Under the pieces are notes generated by a model. That model had not been told where the DNA came from. It saw only the letters and a program-made list of their open reading frames with translations, and made no database searches. The position numbers were made by a program, and so were the translations under genes. Below are positions 8,094 to 14,030 of a stretch of 26,640 nucleotides of DNA, one piece after another. Positions within the stretch are counted from its first letter, which is position 1. Each line of letters begins with the position of its first letter. The DNA comes from a virus: positions 1-26,640 of the IMG/VR virus record IMGVR_UViG_3300025828_000156; one strand, given 5' to 3'.

Positions 8094-8107
8094 GTTCCAT
8101 GTGGAAC
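8094..8107. promoter_or_regulatory. Perfect palindrome GTTCCA-TG-TGGAAC at the early start site (operator; parS-like)
   Basis: Six-base arms are perfect around a 2-base centre and begin at the predicted transcription start, so a bound protein would block initiation or early elongation. The extended 16-mer TGTTCCATGTGGAACT agrees closely with the general ParB-site pattern TGTTNCACGTGNAACA, except for the central C and the last base. The site could be an operator for a phage repressor or a degenerate parS. Confidence 0.5.
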
Positions 8108-8126
8108 TAACCAAGGGAGATGACAA

Positions 8127-8441
8127 ATGGCACGTTTTGATTTCTATGAAATCCTGATCAACCACCCTTCATGGGAGGAAAACTATCACGACATCACTGA
8201 CCCTGAGATCCGTCGCGAACTCATGTGTGATGTTGAAGAAATCTCATCCGAGATTGCACCAACCGCAATGCAACAAACTGGCAGTGAGATCGAGTGGGTA
8301 GACCTGATCTTTAATGATGAGGTTGACCCGGCTGTCGTCGTTCAGAAAACCCGCGAGCTTCTGTGGAACTATTCGGAGTCAATGATTGTTGACTTGATCG
8401 AGAGCGAAGCCGCCAAACACGCGGAGGCTTACGATGATTGA
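8127..8441 (+). CDS. Hypothetical acidic protein, first gene of early operon
   Basis: 104 residues with a strong ribosome site (AAGGGAG, 7 bases before ATG). Sequence starts ARFDFYEILINHPSWEENYH. It is acidic throughout, helical by composition, and has a single Cys and no membrane segment. I do not recognise a domain. As the first gene behind the early promoter and operator it would be among the first proteins made, so host-takeover or antirestriction roles are possible. It overlaps the next gene by 8 bases. Confidence 0.6.
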   Translation: MARFDFYEILINHPSWEENYHDITDPEIRRELMCDVEEISSEIAPTAMQQTGSEIEWVDLIFNDEVDPAVVVQKTRELLWNYSESMIVDLIESEAAKHAEAYDD

Positions 8442-8652
8442 TTTATCTAGGTCTGATGAGGACTTTCTCACCGAGCGCTACAAAGACTGGCTACAGGTCG
8501 CAAGCCGTGAGTTCCGCAAGGGATTCATGGATGGCATGGCTTGTAACTGCCAGAAGTATCCAGCAACGGATATGTACCTATCAGGCTATGCCGATGGCTA
8601 TGCCTTAACCCAGATGCGAGACGCATCACAACACGCAGGAGAAACGCTATGA
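8434..8652 (+). CDS. Hypothetical protein (72 aa)
   Basis: 72 residues; the ATG overlaps the previous gene's end by 8 bases. The central part (FRKGFMDGMACNCQKYPATD and YLSGYADGYALTQM) has two aromatic/glycine motifs of the type GxxDGxA and GYADGYA and two close cysteines (CNC). No family is recognised. It is coupled to the next gene by ATGA and so probably belongs functionally with the recombination genes. Confidence 0.55.
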   Translation: MIDLSRSDEDFLTERYKDWLQVASREFRKGFMDGMACNCQKYPATDMYLSGYADGYALTQMRDASQHAGETL

Positions 8653-9236
8653 ATGGCGTCGTAAAAATCCACGGCAAAGAATATAAAACCGTGGCACTAA
8701 GGGTCGCAGAGTTTAGACAGGCCCATCCCGACTACACGATATCGACTGAGTTAGTCGAAGCTAACGATGTGCTAGTCATTATGAAGGCAAGCATCTTGGA
8801 TAACGATGGCCGTCTCTTGGCTACTGGTTATTCAGAAGAGGTACGTGCCGCCAGCAAGATCAATGCCACCAGTGCGCTAGAGAACGCAGAGACTTCCGCT
8901 ATCGGTCGCTGTCTGTCGGCTCTGGGCTTTGGCGGTACTGAGTATGCGTCGGCAGATGAGGTAGCCAGTGCTATCAAACAGCAGAATGATGGCGAGTTTC
9001 TGACGTTTATGGAAACAGTTCGGGAAAACTTTGATTGGGTCTCATTTGCCAAGTGTGCCATCCACAATCAGGACTGGGATGAATTGGCCGCTATCTGGGG
9101 CGATATAAGCCACGACACTATGGCTACGTTGTTCAGAGCGCCGACTAAGGGCGGCATCTTTACCACCGAAGAGCGTGATGCTTGCAAAGGCAATGACGCA
9201 TTTAACAAAGCAAGAAAGGAGTTAGCTAATGGCTGA
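8649..9236 (+). CDS. Putative single-strand annealing recombinase (ERF/Rad52-like superfamily)
   Basis: 195 residues. The region at about 55-100 holds ATGYSEEVRAAS...INATSALENAETSAIGRCLS followed by ALGFGG, and the AE-T-SAIGR-L-ALG pattern resembles the conserved core of ERF-type phage annealing proteins. The N-terminal FRQAHPDYTISTELVEANDV fits a beta-strand-rich annealing fold. The C-terminal part (about 118-195) is separate and unrecognised. The very next gene encodes an SSB-like protein and NinB and an HNH nuclease follow, all recombination partners. The exact family cannot be settled by eye. Confidence 0.55.
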   Translation: MNGVVKIHGKEYKTVALRVAEFRQAHPDYTISTELVEANDVLVIMKASILDNDGRLLATGYSEEVRAASKINATSALENAETSAIGRCLSALGFGGTEYASADEVASAIKQQNDGEFLTFMETVRENFDWVSFAKCAIHNQDWDELAAIWGDISHDTMATLFRAPTKGGIFTTEERDACKGNDAFNKARKELANG

Positions 9237-9630
9237 TATTACTTTTGTAAATGGCATGAAGCCTAATCGCAAAGAAGATGCGCCAGATTGGGCTGTGCTA
9301 AAGCAGACGATTGATCGAGAAAAGTTTATTCCGTGGCTACAAGAACAGCCGGAAAATACCATCTATATCGAGACACTGATCGCCAAAAGCAGTGGCAATC
9401 TTTACACCAAGGTTGATGATGAAACCCGCGAGTATAAAGAGCGCGTCCGAAAAGAGGGAATAGACAAAGCTAAAGCGGCATTGTCTGAAGATCAATCAGC
9501 ATCACAGGAGATTCCAAGTGGCCAGTTCAACAACCCGGCAAAAGTTCATGAGGATGGCGTTCAGCAAGTCAGAAGCACCCTCGAAACCTCAACCGCAACC
9601 GAGCAGTTCGATGACGACATTCCATTTTGA
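9229..9630 (+). CDS. SSB-like single-stranded DNA-binding protein
   Basis: 133 residues. The N-terminal two thirds (ITFVNGMKPNRKEDAPDWAV ... LIAKSSGNLYTKVDDE) resembles phage ssDNA-binding domains that begin with a FVNGM-type strand. A disordered linker rich in Ser, Gln and Thr follows. The C-terminus is DDDIPF (128-133), the hallmark acidic tip with which bacterial SSB recruits partner proteins. It overlaps the annealing gene by 8 bases and should coat ssDNA during recombination-dependent replication. Binding itself is inferred. Confidence 0.7.
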   Translation: MADITFVNGMKPNRKEDAPDWAVLKQTIDREKFIPWLQEQPENTIYIETLIAKSSGNLYTKVDDETREYKERVRKEGIDKAKAALSEDQSASQEIPSGQFNNPAKVHEDGVQQVRSTLETSTATEQFDDDIPF

Positions 9631-9835
9631 TATTGGTCTGTCATTGCGGACAGCACAAAAGCAATTCCGTGTCAGTAACAAACAACTGGCGGAGGAATTT
9701 GGTGTGACTGAGATGACTATCGGCAGATGGCGCAAGAGCAAGGATGCAAGCCTTGGCCGGATAGTTGATTTCGCGGAGCGTTTCGATATGGACTTTGAGA
9801 CGTTCCTTGATCTGCCATACAAGGAGCAAGCATGA
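9611..9835 (+). CDS. XRE/Cro-like HTH regulator
   Basis: 74 residues from ATG 9611, which lies within the codons for the SSB acidic tail (20-base overlap); a longer frame exists but upstream codons do not look like a domain. VSNKQLAEEFGVTEMTIGRW is a clear lambda-repressor-type helix-turn-helix, followed by further helices (GRIVDFAERFDMDFETFLDL). Size fits a Cro-like DNA binder. It is a candidate to bind the palindrome at 8094 or the divergent region at 14519-14640. The ribosome site is weak, so expression may be coupled to SSB translation. Confidence 0.65.
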   Translation: MTTFHFDIGLSLRTAQKQFRVSNKQLAEEFGVTEMTIGRWRKSKDASLGRIVDFAERFDMDFETFLDLPYKEQA

Positions 9836-10038
9836 GCCATTCAGCGCAGATACTTGACCATTTAACCAAAGGCCCGATCACAGCCATGGACGCTCTGAAT
9901 AACTACGGGTGCTTCAGGCTGGCCGCACGTATCAATGACCTTCGCATGAGCGGTCACAAGATACACACGGAGATAGCCAAGAAAGATGGCAAGCGGTACG
10001 CCAGATATCACTTAGTCAAAAAAAGGGAGGAAACATGA
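9832..10038 (+). CDS. Winged-helix/HTH protein
   Basis: 68 residues, coupled to the preceding HTH gene by ATGA. SAQILDHLTKGPITAMDALN followed by YGCFRLAARINDLRMSGHKI is a typical small winged-helix domain, with a beta-wing at HTEIAKKDGKRYARYHL. I recall this layout from HTH_39-type phage proteins. It is basic and should bind DNA. It may be a second early regulator acting with its neighbour or help replication. The assignment to a fold is better supported than the function. Confidence 0.6.
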   Translation: MSHSAQILDHLTKGPITAMDALNNYGCFRLAARINDLRMSGHKIHTEIAKKDGKRYARYHLVKKREET

Positions 10039-10313
10039 AACAGTTTGTAATTCTATTGGCGATTGTACTAGCGGCCCCGGCATTTGCAGGGACCAAGGCT
10101 TACACCAAGAACGGGGAAGGCGGCCAGATCGTCCTAACCGATGAGCCTTGTGAAGCTGATCCAAAGATGCTTCGGGCTTACTTCTTCACTGAAGCTCACT
10201 ACACCGAGGAAGGTTGTTGGAAGGACGATGACACAACCATCTTTGCTGTATGGGATCAGCAGGGAAAGTACCGCTATCGCAAGTCGATCTTCAAGGTCGT
10301 CAATCAGTGGTAA
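10035..10313 (+). CDS. Small exported protein of the early operon
   Basis: 92 residues with an excellent ribosome site (GGGAGG). Residues 1-18 (MKQFVILLAIVLAAPAFA) are a textbook Sec signal peptide with an AFA cleavage site; the mature protein is about 74 residues with two cysteines (in DEPCEAD and EEGCWKD) that could form one disulfide. No lipobox. An early, exported phage protein suggests a periplasmic action such as superinfection exclusion or envelope modification, but no family is recognised. Confidence 0.65.
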   Translation: MKQFVILLAIVLAAPAFAGTKAYTKNGEGGQIVLTDEPCEADPKMLRAYFFTEAHYTEEGCWKDDDTTIFAVWDQQGKYRYRKSIFKVVNQW

Positions 10314-10337
10314 AAAAAAGGCCCTCGCGAGAGGGCC
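10312..10337 (-). terminator. Rho-independent terminator, leftward
   Basis: Read leftward: GGCCCTC, loop TCGC, GAGGGCC, then eight T. The plus strand has the matching A8 before the stem and no T-run after it, so the terminator works only on leftward transcripts, although all genes here run rightward. Confidence 0.75.
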
Positions 10338-10396
10338 ATGTCACTTGTCCAAGGGAGGGACTACGTGATATCTTCAAGGGGTCAAATCGTGAAGAT
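10312..10396 (-). ncRNA. Candidate leftward antisense small RNA (about 85 nt)
   Basis: A leftward TATAAT (plus-strand ATTATA at 10403-10408) lies about 90 bases before the strong leftward terminator ending near 10312. The predicted transcript would start near 10396. It would be antisense to the start of the gene at 10365 and contains GTCCCTCCCTTGGAC, complementary to the ribosome site there. No good -35 hexamer is seen (AAACAC at 17-base spacing), so expression is uncertain. The terminator is the firm part of the evidence. Confidence 0.35.
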
Positions 10397-10604
10397 GAAT
10401 GGATTATACACTACAAAACCATTCCGTGTTTCCTTTCATCCTCATTTTTGTCAGAGATTACTGGGCGTTAGGCCGACGAACCTAAGAACGTCGGAGACGG
10501 AGTTGACCCTCTCTATGATGCGCCCCGCTGGTCGAGAGCAGATCAAGCGGATAGATGTCAAGATTCGATACAGTAATCATAGCTCGTCATTATTAACTAA
10601 CTGA
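10365..10604 (+). CDS. Hypothetical protein (79 aa), GTG start
   Basis: 79 residues from GTG 10365, chosen because GGGAGGGA lies 4 bases upstream; an ATG at 10338 sits inside the terminator hairpin and is unlikely, while GTG 10389 with AAGGGG upstream is a rival. The sequence includes PFRVSFHPHFCQRLLGVRPT and ELTLSMMRPAGREQIKRIDV. It is basic with one cysteine and no recognised domain. The stop is followed directly by a 9-bp hairpin. It could be an unrecognised regulator; it is less certain than its neighbours because the leftward signals lie here. Confidence 0.45.
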   Translation: MISSRGQIVKMNGLYTTKPFRVSFHPHFCQRLLGVRPTNLRTSETELTLSMMRPAGREQIKRIDVKIRYSNHSSSLLTN

Positions 10605-10606
10605 TT

Positions 10607-10627
10607 TGCTGGAGCTTTGCTCCGGCA
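10607..10627. other. Stem-loop after the gene at 10365-10604
   Basis: TGCTGGAGC, loop TTT, GCTCCGGCA: nine pairs with one G-U wobble, three bases after the stop codon. No T-run follows, so it is more likely an RNA stability or processing element than an intrinsic terminator. Confidence 0.45.
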
Positions 10628-10647
10628 TTAAAAGGGAAGTGTGGATT

Positions 10648-11031
10648 ATGGAAAAGTTTGAAGAAAAGCTATGCGATTTGCAGATGAGTTTTCGGTGCAA
10701 GGTTTATTCTTCTGGCAAAAGAAAAATGAGCTTTAGTGCCAGCACTGGATATTTAGAAGCTGGAGACGATGCGGCGTTAAGTTTTAGGTATCAGGCAATG
10801 AAACTTATGTTTAAAAGTCTTGGCTATGATTTAGGTTCTGATTTTCTGTTTGAAGAAATTGAAAAGCGATACAGCCTAGATGTTTATGAGATTTTAGAAT
10901 GTAGATCTAACCCCGTAGTCGAAGAGGCTGAGTCTAAAGAAGAGATTGAACAAGAGGCCGAGGCTGAAGAAGAGGCTGAAGAAGATGAGGCTGAAGAGGA
11001 TGAGGTAGAATACTATTATGATCATTCTTAA
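10648..11031 (+). CDS. Protein with extreme acidic C-terminal tail
   Basis: 127 residues from ATG 10648, preceded by AAGGGAAG at 8 bases; an upstream start at 10606 would add residues from the hairpin region and is disfavoured. Residues 1-88 look folded (EKLCDLQMSFRCKVYSSGKR ... SLDVYEILECRS). Residues about 90-120 are almost all Glu/Asp/Ala, from imperfect GAGGCTGAAGAAGA-type repeats. Codon use is more A+T-rich than in neighbours. Such tails mimic DNA or recruit basic proteins, so an anti-restriction, anti-nucleoid or repressor-inhibitor role is conceivable. No family recognised. Confidence 0.6.
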   Translation: MEKFEEKLCDLQMSFRCKVYSSGKRKMSFSASTGYLEAGDDAALSFRYQAMKLMFKSLGYDLGSDFLFEEIEKRYSLDVYEILECRSNPVVEEAESKEEIEQEAEAEEEAEEDEAEEDEVEYYYDHS

Positions 11032-11395
11032 CGATGGTACTTACTACGAGCCAGACGATGAGCAGATCATCTATTGGCAGAATGCTTTTCCGAAGGTAGA
11101 TGTCTTTGCTGAGTTAAGCGCTATGGCCGCGTGGTGCGATGCTAACCCCAAGAAACGTAAGAAGGATGGCAAGCGCTTTGCACAAGCGTGGTTAAGCCGG
11201 GCATCCCAGCAGGAAAGGGGTGTGTCGCCATTTGCCGCCAAACTAACGGAAAATAGTGGTAAAATCGGCATAAAGCAATGGACGCAACTTGACGATCTCA
11301 CCCATGACTTCCTTAAATCCGAGAAGTATCGAGCGCACTGCCTTGAGAAATACGGCCAGTACGTCACCTTTGAAGGTGAGCGAGTAACCGCATGA
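11018..11395 (+). CDS. Putative replication-associated protein
   Basis: 125 residues, overlapping the acidic gene by 14 bases. IIYWQNAFPKVDVFAELSAM followed by AAWCDANPKKRKKDGKRFAQ and AWLSRA matches the C-terminal pattern I associate with phage replication-initiation and replisome-organiser proteins (W..aFP.vDV..EL..m..W...NP.kR...rF...WL.r). Those proteins usually carry an N-terminal origin-binding winged helix, which is missing here, so this may be a split or minimal version. The rest is helical and basic. Next gene is NinB. Assignment tentative. Confidence 0.45.
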   Translation: MIILNDGTYYEPDDEQIIYWQNAFPKVDVFAELSAMAAWCDANPKKRKKDGKRFAQAWLSRASQQERGVSPFAAKLTENSGKIGIKQWTQLDDLTHDFLKSEKYRAHCLEKYGQYVTFEGERVTA

Positions 11396-11787
11396 GCGAG
11401 CGCTGGTTCGTAAACAACAAGTTCCAAGCCGATCAGTTCTGTGAGTACATCCGGGCTAATCAGGACAAGGGCCATATCTACGAGATTATCCCTGTCACCC
11501 GTACCGGAAAGCAGAACGATGCTATCCACGCATATTGCCGTGAGGTCGCTAGTGTTATGGCGGCTCATGGTATGGACATGAAGACCGTCATCAAAGACGG
11601 CGTACCTATCGAACCCACTATGTACCTGATCAAAGATTACATGTGGCGACCTATCCAGAAAGCAGTAACCGGCGTTGAGTCCACGAGGAAGATCAATCCC
11701 ATGGAGGTCAACGACATTTACGAGGTTTTGAGTAGGCTATTAGTCGAAAAATACTCGATCAACGTGCCATTTGGGAGGCGCATTTAG
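11392..11787 (+). CDS. ninB: NinB-like recombination protein
   Basis: 131 residues, close to lambda NinB in size. NKFQADQFCEYIRANQDKGH, TRTGKQNDAIHAYCREVASV and MAAHGMDMKTV are characteristic of NinB (Orf), a ssDNA-binding recombination mediator that replaces host RecFOR functions. It ends with LSRLLVEKYSINVPFGRRI. It is coupled to the previous gene by ATGA. With the annealing protein, SSB and an HNH/NinG-like nuclease it completes a lambda-Red-like recombination set. Confidence 0.75.
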   Translation: MSERWFVNNKFQADQFCEYIRANQDKGHIYEIIPVTRTGKQNDAIHAYCREVASVMAAHGMDMKTVIKDGVPIEPTMYLIKDYMWRPIQKAVTGVESTRKINPMEVNDIYEVLSRLLVEKYSINVPFGRRI

Positions 11788-11805
11788 CATCAATCCGAGG
11801 GGGAG

Positions 11806-12972
11806 ATGATGAGCTTAATTGAGTATTGCAACACTGAAAGACAGGCGGAGATAGTCAGACTGTTTGAGTCTGGCATGAACAAAACTGAAATCGGGCGGTC
11901 ACTAGGCATTACCCGAGAGACGGTAAAGAGTGCCTTAAAGGTTATCAGTGATCGCGCCGCAACTCAGGGCTATTCGCCTGATCACGATATGATCCATACG
12001 GTCCCGGATGTCTTCAGAGTCCGTGGTGTCTCAACGCTGTACAATGATGAAGGGAAACCCGTTAACCAGTGGGTGAAGTCTGTCGCTGATAAAGAGGCAA
12101 TGCTTGAGGCCGCGCTTGAGGCATTCAAGGCTGGATTCCTTGAAGAGATAGATGGCCTTTACAAGCCCGTACAAGCCCCAGAAGCGTCGAAGGAAGCAGA
12201 TAGGCTATCGGCTTACCTCATTGGAGATCATCACCTGAACGCCCTCTGCTGGTCCCCTGAGACGGGTGGCGATGATTGGGATACAAACATTGCTCAGGAC
12301 GTACTGATCAAAGCCGTCGATAAGCTGGTATCAGTTGCGGGTGATTCGGAAGTAGGCGCACTGATTAACTTGGGTGACTTCCTCCATGCCAATACGTCGG
12401 ATAACAAGACGGGCAAGGGAACCCCCCAAGATGTTGATGGAAGGCTAGGCCGGACTATCCGCATTGTCGGCAATCTCTTTAGAGTCTTGATCACTCGTAT
12501 GCTAGAGACGCACAAGGAAGTGTGGTTGATCAACGTGCGAGGCAATCACGATCCTGATGCCAGTCTTTGGCTGAATGAAATGATGCGCTTGTACTTTGCA
12601 AGCGAGCCACGGGTGAGGGTCTTTGACAACTTTTCTAAATGGATACACTTCGAATGGGGCGAGACTCTCGTGGTCCTACATCATGGCGACCGAATGAAGA
12701 CTCAGGCGCTTTATGAGGCTGTTACGCGAGACTACGCGGAGGAATGGGGCCGCAGTAAATACCGATACCTGTATCACGGTCATATCCATCACCGGACTGT
12801 GACAGAGATGGGCGGGTTGCACCTCGAATCGTTTGGCGTCCTGTGTCCACCAGATGCCTACCATTCAGCTTCAGGCTACGGTTCAGCGAGGTCCATGTCC
12901 TGCGTTATACTCGATAAGAAGTATGGCGAGCATAGCCGATTCAAGGTCGGCATTGATGAGGTAAAAGCATGA
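11806..12972 (+). CDS. HTH-metallophosphoesterase fusion protein
   Basis: 388 residues; ATG 11806 or 11809 both fit the GAGGGGGAG ribosome site. Residues about 8-45 (RQAEIVRLFESGMNKTEIGR then SLGITRETVKSAL) form a resolvase-type helix-turn-helix. From about residue 138 a calcineurin-like phosphoesterase shows all motifs in order: GDHH, GDFLH, GNHD, HHGD and GHIHH, giving a two-metal site. Related SbcD/Mre11-type enzymes cut DNA ends and hairpins, so a DNA nuclease with sequence-specific docking is plausible. It may act in replication or recombination. Enzyme fold is certain; substrate is inferred. Confidence 0.8.
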   Translation: MMSLIEYCNTERQAEIVRLFESGMNKTEIGRSLGITRETVKSALKVISDRAATQGYSPDHDMIHTVPDVFRVRGVSTLYNDEGKPVNQWVKSVADKEAMLEAALEAFKAGFLEEIDGLYKPVQAPEASKEADRLSAYLIGDHHLNALCWSPETGGDDWDTNIAQDVLIKAVDKLVSVAGDSEVGALINLGDFLHANTSDNKTGKGTPQDVDGRLGRTIRIVGNLFRVLITRMLETHKEVWLINVRGNHDPDASLWLNEMMRLYFASEPRVRVFDNFSKWIHFEWGETLVVLHHGDRMKTQALYEAVTRDYAEEWGRSKYRYLYHGHIHHRTVTEMGGLHLESFGVLCPPDAYHSASGYGSARSMSCVILDKKYGEHSRFKVGIDEVKA

Positions 12973-13214
12973 TCCCGATTATCAGTTGTCCGTTACCGGG
13001 TGGAGGTCAAGCGCTCATCAAGACACAGGACATTGGCGGCGCAACAACTGGCAAGAACCCGAAGCACTGTGACGTGTACGTGCTAGGCTGGGCGGCTAAC
13101 GGGATCACAGTCGATCTGAGTTTGGATGACTTCGCGGAGATATGGGTTTCCGCTTTATTTGATGAGGGATCAAATGACATTGAAATCGTATTTACCCCAG
13201 ATGACTTGCACTGA
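12969..13214 (+). CDS. Hypothetical protein (81 aa)
   Basis: 81 residues, coupled by ATGA to the phosphoesterase. It begins IPIISCPLPGGGQALIKTQD and ends with an acidic helix (VDLSLDDFAEIWVSALFDEG). It has two cysteines far apart and no recognised domain. The 3' end overlaps the zinc-ribbon gene by 41 bases. No function can be given. Confidence 0.5.
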   Translation: MIPIISCPLPGGGQALIKTQDIGGATTGKNPKHCDVYVLGWAANGITVDLSLDDFAEIWVSALFDEGSNDIEIVFTPDDLH

Positions 13215-13365
13215 GTGTCACAAGATCATGGTGCCGCAGTTCAAGAAAGAGTATCCCCATAAGCTGGATGGCTGGTCGTGCGATTGCGGCAACTGCGAGA
13301 AGGCTATTCTACGAGAGCGCCAATACACGAGGGCCGATGATGGCAGTCAAGCGCGAGCAGTGTGA
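13174..13365 (+). CDS. Small zinc-ribbon-like protein
   Basis: 63 residues from ATG 13174, chosen because GAGGGA lies 5 bases upstream. A CxxC pair (CTECHK) near residue 12 and CDCGNCEKA near residue 40 supply five cysteines in a zinc-ribbon or small treble-clef pattern, with basic loops between. It overlaps the previous gene by 41 bases and the following nuclease gene by 29 bases, each in another frame. Possibly a nucleic-acid-binding accessory to the HNH protein. Zinc binding is inferred from cysteine spacing. Confidence 0.5.
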   Translation: MTLKSYLPQMTCTECHKIMVPQFKKEYPHKLDGWSCDCGNCEKAILRERQYTRADDGSQARAV

Positions 13366-13723
13366 TATCTGGTTTTCAAAGGCGGTAAGGTTACGAGACG
13401 GGAAGTGCCTACACTGTCACAAGACTGATCGGCTAGAGTGCGCCCATATCTACGGGAGAGCCAACAAGCGAGTGCGCTGGGCTATGTCAAACGCTACCGC
13501 CTTGTGCCATGCCTGCCATCGATACTTTACGTCCAACCCTATAGCATTCCACGACTGGCTGAATGTCGAGCTTGGCGAGGCGCACATGGATAAGTTGCGG
13601 CAGGATCGGAACGAGATTTACAAAACCAACAAGCTGTTGAGAAAGGATATCTCTGATCACTACCGCGATGAGGTCAGGCGTAAAGAAATAGATCCCGAGT
13701 ACGAGATTCAGAGTTGGAACTAA
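13337..13723 (+). CDS. HNH-type/NinG-like endonuclease
   Basis: 128 residues from ATG 13337 (or 13340) with GAGGG just upstream. Cys24-x2-Cys27 (CLHCHKTD), the ECAHIYGRANKRVRW segment with His37, Asn52, and Cys57-x2-Cys60-His61 (CHACHRYF) form the zinc-stabilised HNH fold seen in NinG/Rap-type phage recombination nucleases. The C-terminal helix is highly charged. NinG-type enzymes resolve branched DNA, fitting the NinB, SSB and annealing genes upstream. It ends the rightward early operon and overlaps the convergent leftward gene by 50 bases. Confidence 0.7.
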   Translation: MMAVKREQCDIWFSKAVRLRDGKCLHCHKTDRLECAHIYGRANKRVRWAMSNATALCHACHRYFTSNPIAFHDWLNVELGEAHMDKLRQDRNEIYKTNKLLRKDISDHYRDEVRRKEIDPEYEIQSWN

Positions 13724-13874
13724 CGTAGTCCAGATAGTATTGGTGTAGGGCCATACGCTTGCGGAGCTTCTTCAATGCGCTGGCCTCTAGCTGGCGAACC
13801 CTTACCCGGCTAATGCCTAACTGATCCGCAATCTCTTGATGGGTCATGTGGTACGGGTAGTCGATAGGTCTCAT
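13674..13874 (-). CDS. Stand-alone sigma-70 region-4-like HTH protein
   Basis: 66 residues, leftward, ATG overlapping the upstream ORF's stop and preceded by GAGGGAG. YHMTHQEIADQLGISRVRVR followed by QLEASALKKLRKRM reproduces the sigma-70 region 4.2 pattern (L..EIA..LG.SR.RVRQ.E..AL.KLR), which in sigma factors binds the -35 element. No region 2 or other sigma domain is present. It might compete with or modify host sigma, activate late promoters, or act as a plain HTH regulator. The C-terminal tail (YLDYVSSNSESRTRDLFLY) is unlike sigma factors. Confidence 0.65.
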   Translation of the reverse strand: MRPIDYPYHMTHQEIADQLGISRVRVRQLEASALKKLRKRMALHQYYLDYVSSNSESRTRDLFLYA

Positions 13875-14018
13875 GCTTCTCCCTCATACGGATCATGTAT
13901 GCCGGGATACTTCATCAACCAAGTGCCCTGCACATTCTCAATGTACCTAGTGCTAACGTCGTGACTCTTACACCAGCGCAAAGCACTCTCCAAGCTGTTG
14001 AATACGATTGTAGTCATT
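13871..14018 (-). pseudogene. Small leftward ORF broken by a one-base shift in an A4/T4 run
   Basis: Leftward ATG at 14018 has a strong GGGGGAAG ribosome site but ends after 16 residues (TTIVFNSLESA then a stop at 13970-13968). Skipping one base in the four-base run at 13980-13983 restores a 48-residue frame continuing LRWCKSHDVSTRYIENVQG and ending HDPYEGEA, whose stop overlaps the next start. Either a real frameshift, a sequencing indel, programmed +1 slippage, or a separate short ORF from TTG 13981 or GTG 13987. Confidence 0.4.
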
Positions 14019-14030
14019 GCTTCCCCCAAA

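Noticed and set aside
10141-10471. Two further plus-strand ORFs overlapping the exported protein and the 10365 gene
   Set aside because: No ribosome sites and no protein-like patterns; they read through the terminator and signal-peptide gene in other frames.
10407-10604. Short leftward ORF ending DVLRFVGLTPSNL
   Set aside because: No ATG/GTG start with a ribosome site in frame; kept only as a reason for caution about the gene at 10365.
11071-11568. Leftward ORF of 165 codons
   Set aside because: Opposite the replication-associated and NinB genes, both supported by motifs; no initiation signals on the minus strand.
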